Source: Helicobacteraceae bacterium
GTDB taxonomy: Bacteria; Campylobacterota; Campylobacteria; Campylobacterales; Sulfurimonadaceae
Length of the DNA stretch: 63,029 nucleotides
NCBI GenBank assembly: GCA_015488775.1
Contig: WFNF01000081.1
Span: 1 to 63,029, forward strand
Reading direction: 5' to 3'
Position numbers and translations under genes: made by a program. The stretch's first letter is position 1. Each line of letters begins with the position of its first letter. The notes beneath the pieces were generated by a model. The model was not told the origin of the DNA and ran no database searches. It saw only the letters and a list, made by a program, of their open reading frames with translations. Below are positions 59,962-63,029 of the stretch, in pieces.

Positions 59962-62454
59962 ATGAAAACAAATTCAAAAACATTTAGACTATTTTTAAGC
60001 TCGACATTTAACGATATGAGAGCAGAAAGAGATGAACTACAAAAAAAAGTATTTCCACGACTTAGAGAGTATTGTGATAAGCATGGGTTTTCTTTTCAGC
60101 CTATTGATCTTAGATGGGGTGTGAGCAGTGAAGCAGGAAACGATCAAAAAACTATGCAGATATGTATAGATGAAGTGCAAAGATGTAAAAATGCACTTAC
60201 TCCTCATTTTGCTATTATACTAGGTGAGAGATATGGTTGGATTCCTCTGCCTGCACAGGTTGAGGCAAAAGAGTTTGAGCTTGTAAAAGAGGCAGTTATA
60301 AAGAGATACTCTGATAAAACTATAGTCATTGATATGCTAAACAGGTGGTATAGGTTAGATACAAACGCAACTAAATATCAGTATATACTTCAAGTGAGAA
60401 CAGGTGAGTTTGAAAAATGGGATAAGTGGGGTGAGGTTGAAAACACTTTAAGAGATGTATTTATGAAAGTTGTTACATCTGATTTACAAGATGTACTAGA
60501 TGAAAAACAAAAAGCAAAATACTTAAAAAGTGCAACAGAGCAAGAGATAGTGGAAGGTCTTTTTAAAAATGTTGAAAACAAAGATAATATCTACTTTTAT
60601 AATAGAGACTTTGAAAATATTGATGAGATAAATGCTAAAACTCCCCATCTATTTGATGAGCTAGAAAAAAAGGATAAAGAGTATAAAAAAATAGATTCTA
60701 CATATCAAGTAACTGTGAAGCAATTTAGTGATTTTGAAAACTTTACTGGAACTAAACTTGATAGTGAGATACGACCATATCATAAAAACCTCATAGAGCA
60801 TATAAAGTCTGAACTACCTCAAGAGAACACAACAGAGTATAAACTTCAGTTAGGCACATCACTAGAGCGAACTCAAGATAGTATAACTCAAAAATATTTG
60901 GATAAATTTTGTGAGGATTTTTATAAGAATATTTTCGTTTCTATGGAGAAAGAGATAGAAAGTTTTGAAGAGCAAGATAAACAGACAAGAGAACTTCAAG
61001 AACAAGAAGATTTTATGAAAAAGAAATCTAAAATCTTTGTTGGACGAGAAGAGTTTTTGAAGAAAATAGACAACTATATAAAAGTAGATGAGACAAATGC
61101 TCCTTTGGTAATATACGCTGACTCAGGAAGTGGAAAATCAGCACTAATGGCTAAAACGGTAGCAAATAGTTTAGATAATACTAAAGATAACAATGACACA
61201 AGAGTGATATATAGATTTGTAGGGACTTCTGAACTTTCTAACAATCCATCAAATCTTTACCAGTCAATATATACACAGTTTATAGAAGATGAAGCACTTG
61301 AAACCATATGTGATGAATACCTAGAAGAGAAAGAGTTAGAGAAAGAAAAAGTACTTTCAGATATAAAAGAACTCTCTAAAATGATAGCTAACCTACTAGA
61401 AAACTATCCCGAAGAGAAAAAGCTAGTGCTTTTTGTGGATGCTCTTGATCAGTTTATGTTAAATGATAGCTTACAATGGCTCCCTAGAATTTTAAATGTA
61501 AATACAAAGGTTATCATCTCAACACTGCCAGATACATATCAAGGTGTACCCTATCTACCAAAGCTTAAACAGAAGTATAAAAATAGTGAAGAGAACTTTT
61601 TGTATTTAGAAGCTTTTAAAAGTGATGAAGCTGATGCTATGATAGATGAGTATCTAGCATCTTATCATAGAACTTTGACTGCAAAACAAAAAGAAAAAGT
61701 TTTAGATTCATTTCTACAGTCTGGCTCTCCACTCTACTTGAAAATCCTACTTGAAGAGGCTATCGAGTGGCATTCCTATTCAATTATTGAAGGAGAGGAG
61801 TATAACTACCCTAAAGAGTTGGATGATTTAGTAACGAGACTTTTTACAAGACTTCATACTCATTCTCATCATAGTTTACCTCTAGTACACTATGCCTTTG
61901 CATATATAGCATGTTCTAAAGATGGACTCTCTGAACCTGAACTTTTTGACATTCTCTCTTTAGAAGCAGATATCATGGAAGATGTCTCAAATGAGTTTTA
62001 TCCAAAACCACAGCGACTACCAACAGCTGTATGGGCTAGACTCTACTCACAAATGCAAAATTACCTCTCTATAAAAGAGATAGACGGTATGGATCAAATC
62101 AGTTTCTTTCATAGAAAATTTGATGAAGGTGCATACAAACTCAATCTTAACTTTCTAAAAGAGAAAGATAAGTATAAAGTAGATGATGCAAAAGAGACAA
62201 CAAAAGAAGATATACATAGTAAACTAGCAGACTTTTATACAAAAATATATGAAAAAAGACTGGATATCCAAACAACAGAAGAATCAGCACTTACAGAACT
62301 GCCATATCAGTTAATAATGTCAAAACAGAAAGAGAAATCTTTAGAACTACTAACAAACTTTGAGTTTCTTATGAAAAAGTTTAAACTCAATAGAACTTCT
62401 GAGGTAATGGAAGATTATGCTCTTGCTAAGGCTGAGGGGATGAATGATGAGTAA
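59962..62454 (+). CDS. DUF4062-STAND NTPase
   Basis: 830 residues. The N-terminal DUF4062 domain (~8-110) has FRLFLSSTFNDMRAERDEL and DLRWGVSSEAG, as in TEP1/NPHP3-type proteins. A coiled, charged linker follows. The NACHT/STAND core has Walker A YADSGSGKSALM (K392) and Walker B KKLVLFVDALDQF (~D493), with SPLYLKILLEEAIEW further on. The C-terminal helical part (~600-830) may receive signals. No WD40 repeats follow in this protein; they are separate genes. AAAGGAAAAG precedes the ATG. The stop overlaps the next gene. Confidence 0.88.
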   Translation: MKTNSKTFRLFLSSTFNDMRAERDELQKKVFPRLREYCDKHGFSFQPIDLRWGVSSEAGNDQKTMQICIDEVQRCKNALTPHFAIILGERYGWIPLPAQVEAKEFELVKEAVIKRYSDKTIVIDMLNRWYRLDTNATKYQYILQVRTGEFEKWDKWGEVENTLRDVFMKVVTSDLQDVLDEKQKAKYLKSATEQEIVEGLFKNVENKDNIYFYNRDFENIDEINAKTPHLFDELEKKDKEYKKIDSTYQVTVKQFSDFENFTGTKLDSEIRPYHKNLIEHIKSELPQENTTEYKLQLGTSLERTQDSITQKYLDKFCEDFYKNIFVSMEKEIESFEEQDKQTRELQEQEDFMKKKSKIFVGREEFLKKIDNYIKVDETNAPLVIYADSGSGKSALMAKTVANSLDNTKDNNDTRVIYRFVGTSELSNNPSNLYQSIYTQFIEDEALETICDEYLEEKELEKEKVLSDIKELSKMIANLLENYPEEKKLVLFVDALDQFMLNDSLQWLPRILNVNTKVIISTLPDTYQGVPYLPKLKQKYKNSEENFLYLEAFKSDEADAMIDEYLASYHRTLTAKQKEKVLDSFLQSGSPLYLKILLEEAIEWHSYSIIEGEEYNYPKELDDLVTRLFTRLHTHSHHSLPLVHYAFAYIACSKDGLSEPELFDILSLEADIMEDVSNEFYPKPQRLPTAVWARLYSQMQNYLSIKEIDGMDQISFFHRKFDEGAYKLNLNFLKEKDKYKVDDAKETTKEDIHSKLADFYTKIYEKRLDIQTTEESALTELPYQLIMSKQKEKSLELLTNFEFLMKKFKLNRTSEVMEDYALAKAEGMNDE

Positions 62455-63029
62455 AATAACATTAACCGAAAGATTTGACATAGTTGATAGTTTTTTAAAT
62501 TCTAATGAGTATCTTTTAAAAGAGAAATATAGAGATTGGAATAGTGCAAAAACTTTTTTTCAACTAGCAGTTGAACATGCAAGTAACTCTCCTTTAACTT
62601 TGGATGCTAAAAAATATGAAAAAGAGGGGAAATGTGATTGGACATATTTAAAGAGCATTGATATTCCAGATAATTATATAAAATCAACTATTTTTAATAG
62701 ATTGGAAATAGAAATAGAAATATTGAAGATTATAAATGAGAATGAAATAGTTGTATTTGACGGAGTGAATACATTATATATAATTAATGAAAAATTAGAA
62801 ATACTAAATCAATATTCCTCAGATAATGATCTTAATGATGTAGATAGAAGTAATATATTAGATTTGCTAATCGTGAAAGATGGCTATGTAATAGTTTATA
62901 AATCTGAAGAAGAGGATTCAATAAATCCTACTGATTTTGAGTATTTTCATACTTATGGAAATAGTAAGTATTTTGATTGTGATATTTTATTTAAAAATAA
63001 AGATGAAACTATAGAAAGTATAAAATATG
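62447..63029 (+). CDS. Partial gene sharing the WD40 protein's N-terminal domain
   Basis: At least 194 residues, running off the window. Its start (ITLTERFDIVDSFLNSNEYL) and SAKTFFQLAVEHASNSPLTL align with the first ~60 residues of the WD40 protein at 56585. The rest so far has a weak beta-repeat look (VVFDGVNTLYIINEKLEILN), perhaps degenerate propeller blades. ATG 62447 (or 62444) overlaps the STAND stop. It is probably a second sensor for the same NTPase. Confidence 0.75.
   Translation, partial: MSKITLTERFDIVDSFLNSNEYLLKEKYRDWNSAKTFFQLAVEHASNSPLTLDAKKYEKEGKCDWTYLKSIDIPDNYIKSTIFNRLEIEIEILKIINENEIVVFDGVNTLYIINEKLEILNQYSSDNDLNDVDRSNILDLLIVKDGYVIVYKSEEEDSINPTDFEYFHTYGNSKYFDCDILFKNKDETIESIKY

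Overview
The window looks like the chromosome of a Campylobacterota bacterium (Sulfurimonas/Sulfuricurvum-like). This is inferred from low G+C (roughly one third by eye), the bacterial order tRNA-Thr/Tyr/Gly/Thr-tuf-rpmG-tRNA-Trp-secE-nusG-rplK-rplA-rplJ-rplL-rpoB-rpoC, separate (not fused) rpoB and rpoC, -10 boxes that mostly lack a clear -35, and ordinary free-living regulators. No database search was possible; every family name comes from reading motifs.

Layout. 1-8.1 kb: a 5S rRNA, a minus-strand housekeeping cluster (YqiA-like esterase, HTH/coiled-coil protein, YajQ, thioredoxin-like protein, YaaA), then a plus-strand second-messenger operon (FecR-domain protein, CHASE2 adenylate cyclase, GAF-HD-GYP protein, class II cyclic-nucleotide phosphodiesterase). 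8.1-22.4 kb: tRNA and translation/transcription operon ending in rpoBC, with a consensus promoter, a putative L10 leader and a two-hairpin rplL-rpoB spacer. The tRNA-Thr(GGT) there carries a compensatory exchange of the nearly universal G19:C56 tertiary pair. 22.5-24.9 kb: receiver-domain protein, PAPS-reductase-like protein, PNPOx-like protein and tRNA-Arg(GCG).

25-34.1 kb: an accessory island beside tRNA-Arg(GCG). It holds an operon of DNA methyltransferase, unknown protein, Fic protein, SF2 helicase and GIY-YIG (T5orf172-like) protein, and reads as a restriction/defence locus. It ends in a chimeric tRNA scar (5' part resembling tRNA-Arg(GCG), 3' part resembling tRNA-fMet) and a truncated duplicate of tRNA-Arg(CCT). 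34.3-39.3 kb: GlnRS fused to a YqeY-like tail, ClpS, TruA, an unknown protein, a cold-shock protein, tRNA-fMet and the intact tRNA-Arg(CCT).

39.4-47.3 kb: an SNF2-family ATPase operon with two mutually homologous unknown partners, followed by a secreted DUF255/YyaL-type protein. 47.4-56 kb is accessory DNA with much decay: small membrane and periplasmic proteins, an antitoxin beside a truncated toxin, an LRR protein, and a VbhA-like antitoxin plus Fic toxin whose frame is broken at a nine-G tract (apparent phase-variable OFF state) and which sits between 72-bp perfect direct repeats. Next come an exonuclease, gene remnants, and a WG-repeat protein with a phosphatase-like domain whose catalytic Cys is Ser.

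55.6 kb to the end: the most striking locus. A WYL regulator is followed by an 18-repeat WD40 protein, an M50-like membrane metalloprotease (4-base overlap with the WD40 gene), a DUF4062-STAND NTPase, and a further gene that runs off the window and shares the WD40 protein's N-terminal domain. This looks like a multi-gene STAND-type sensing/defence system in which sensor, membrane protease and NTPase are separate, translationally coupled proteins.
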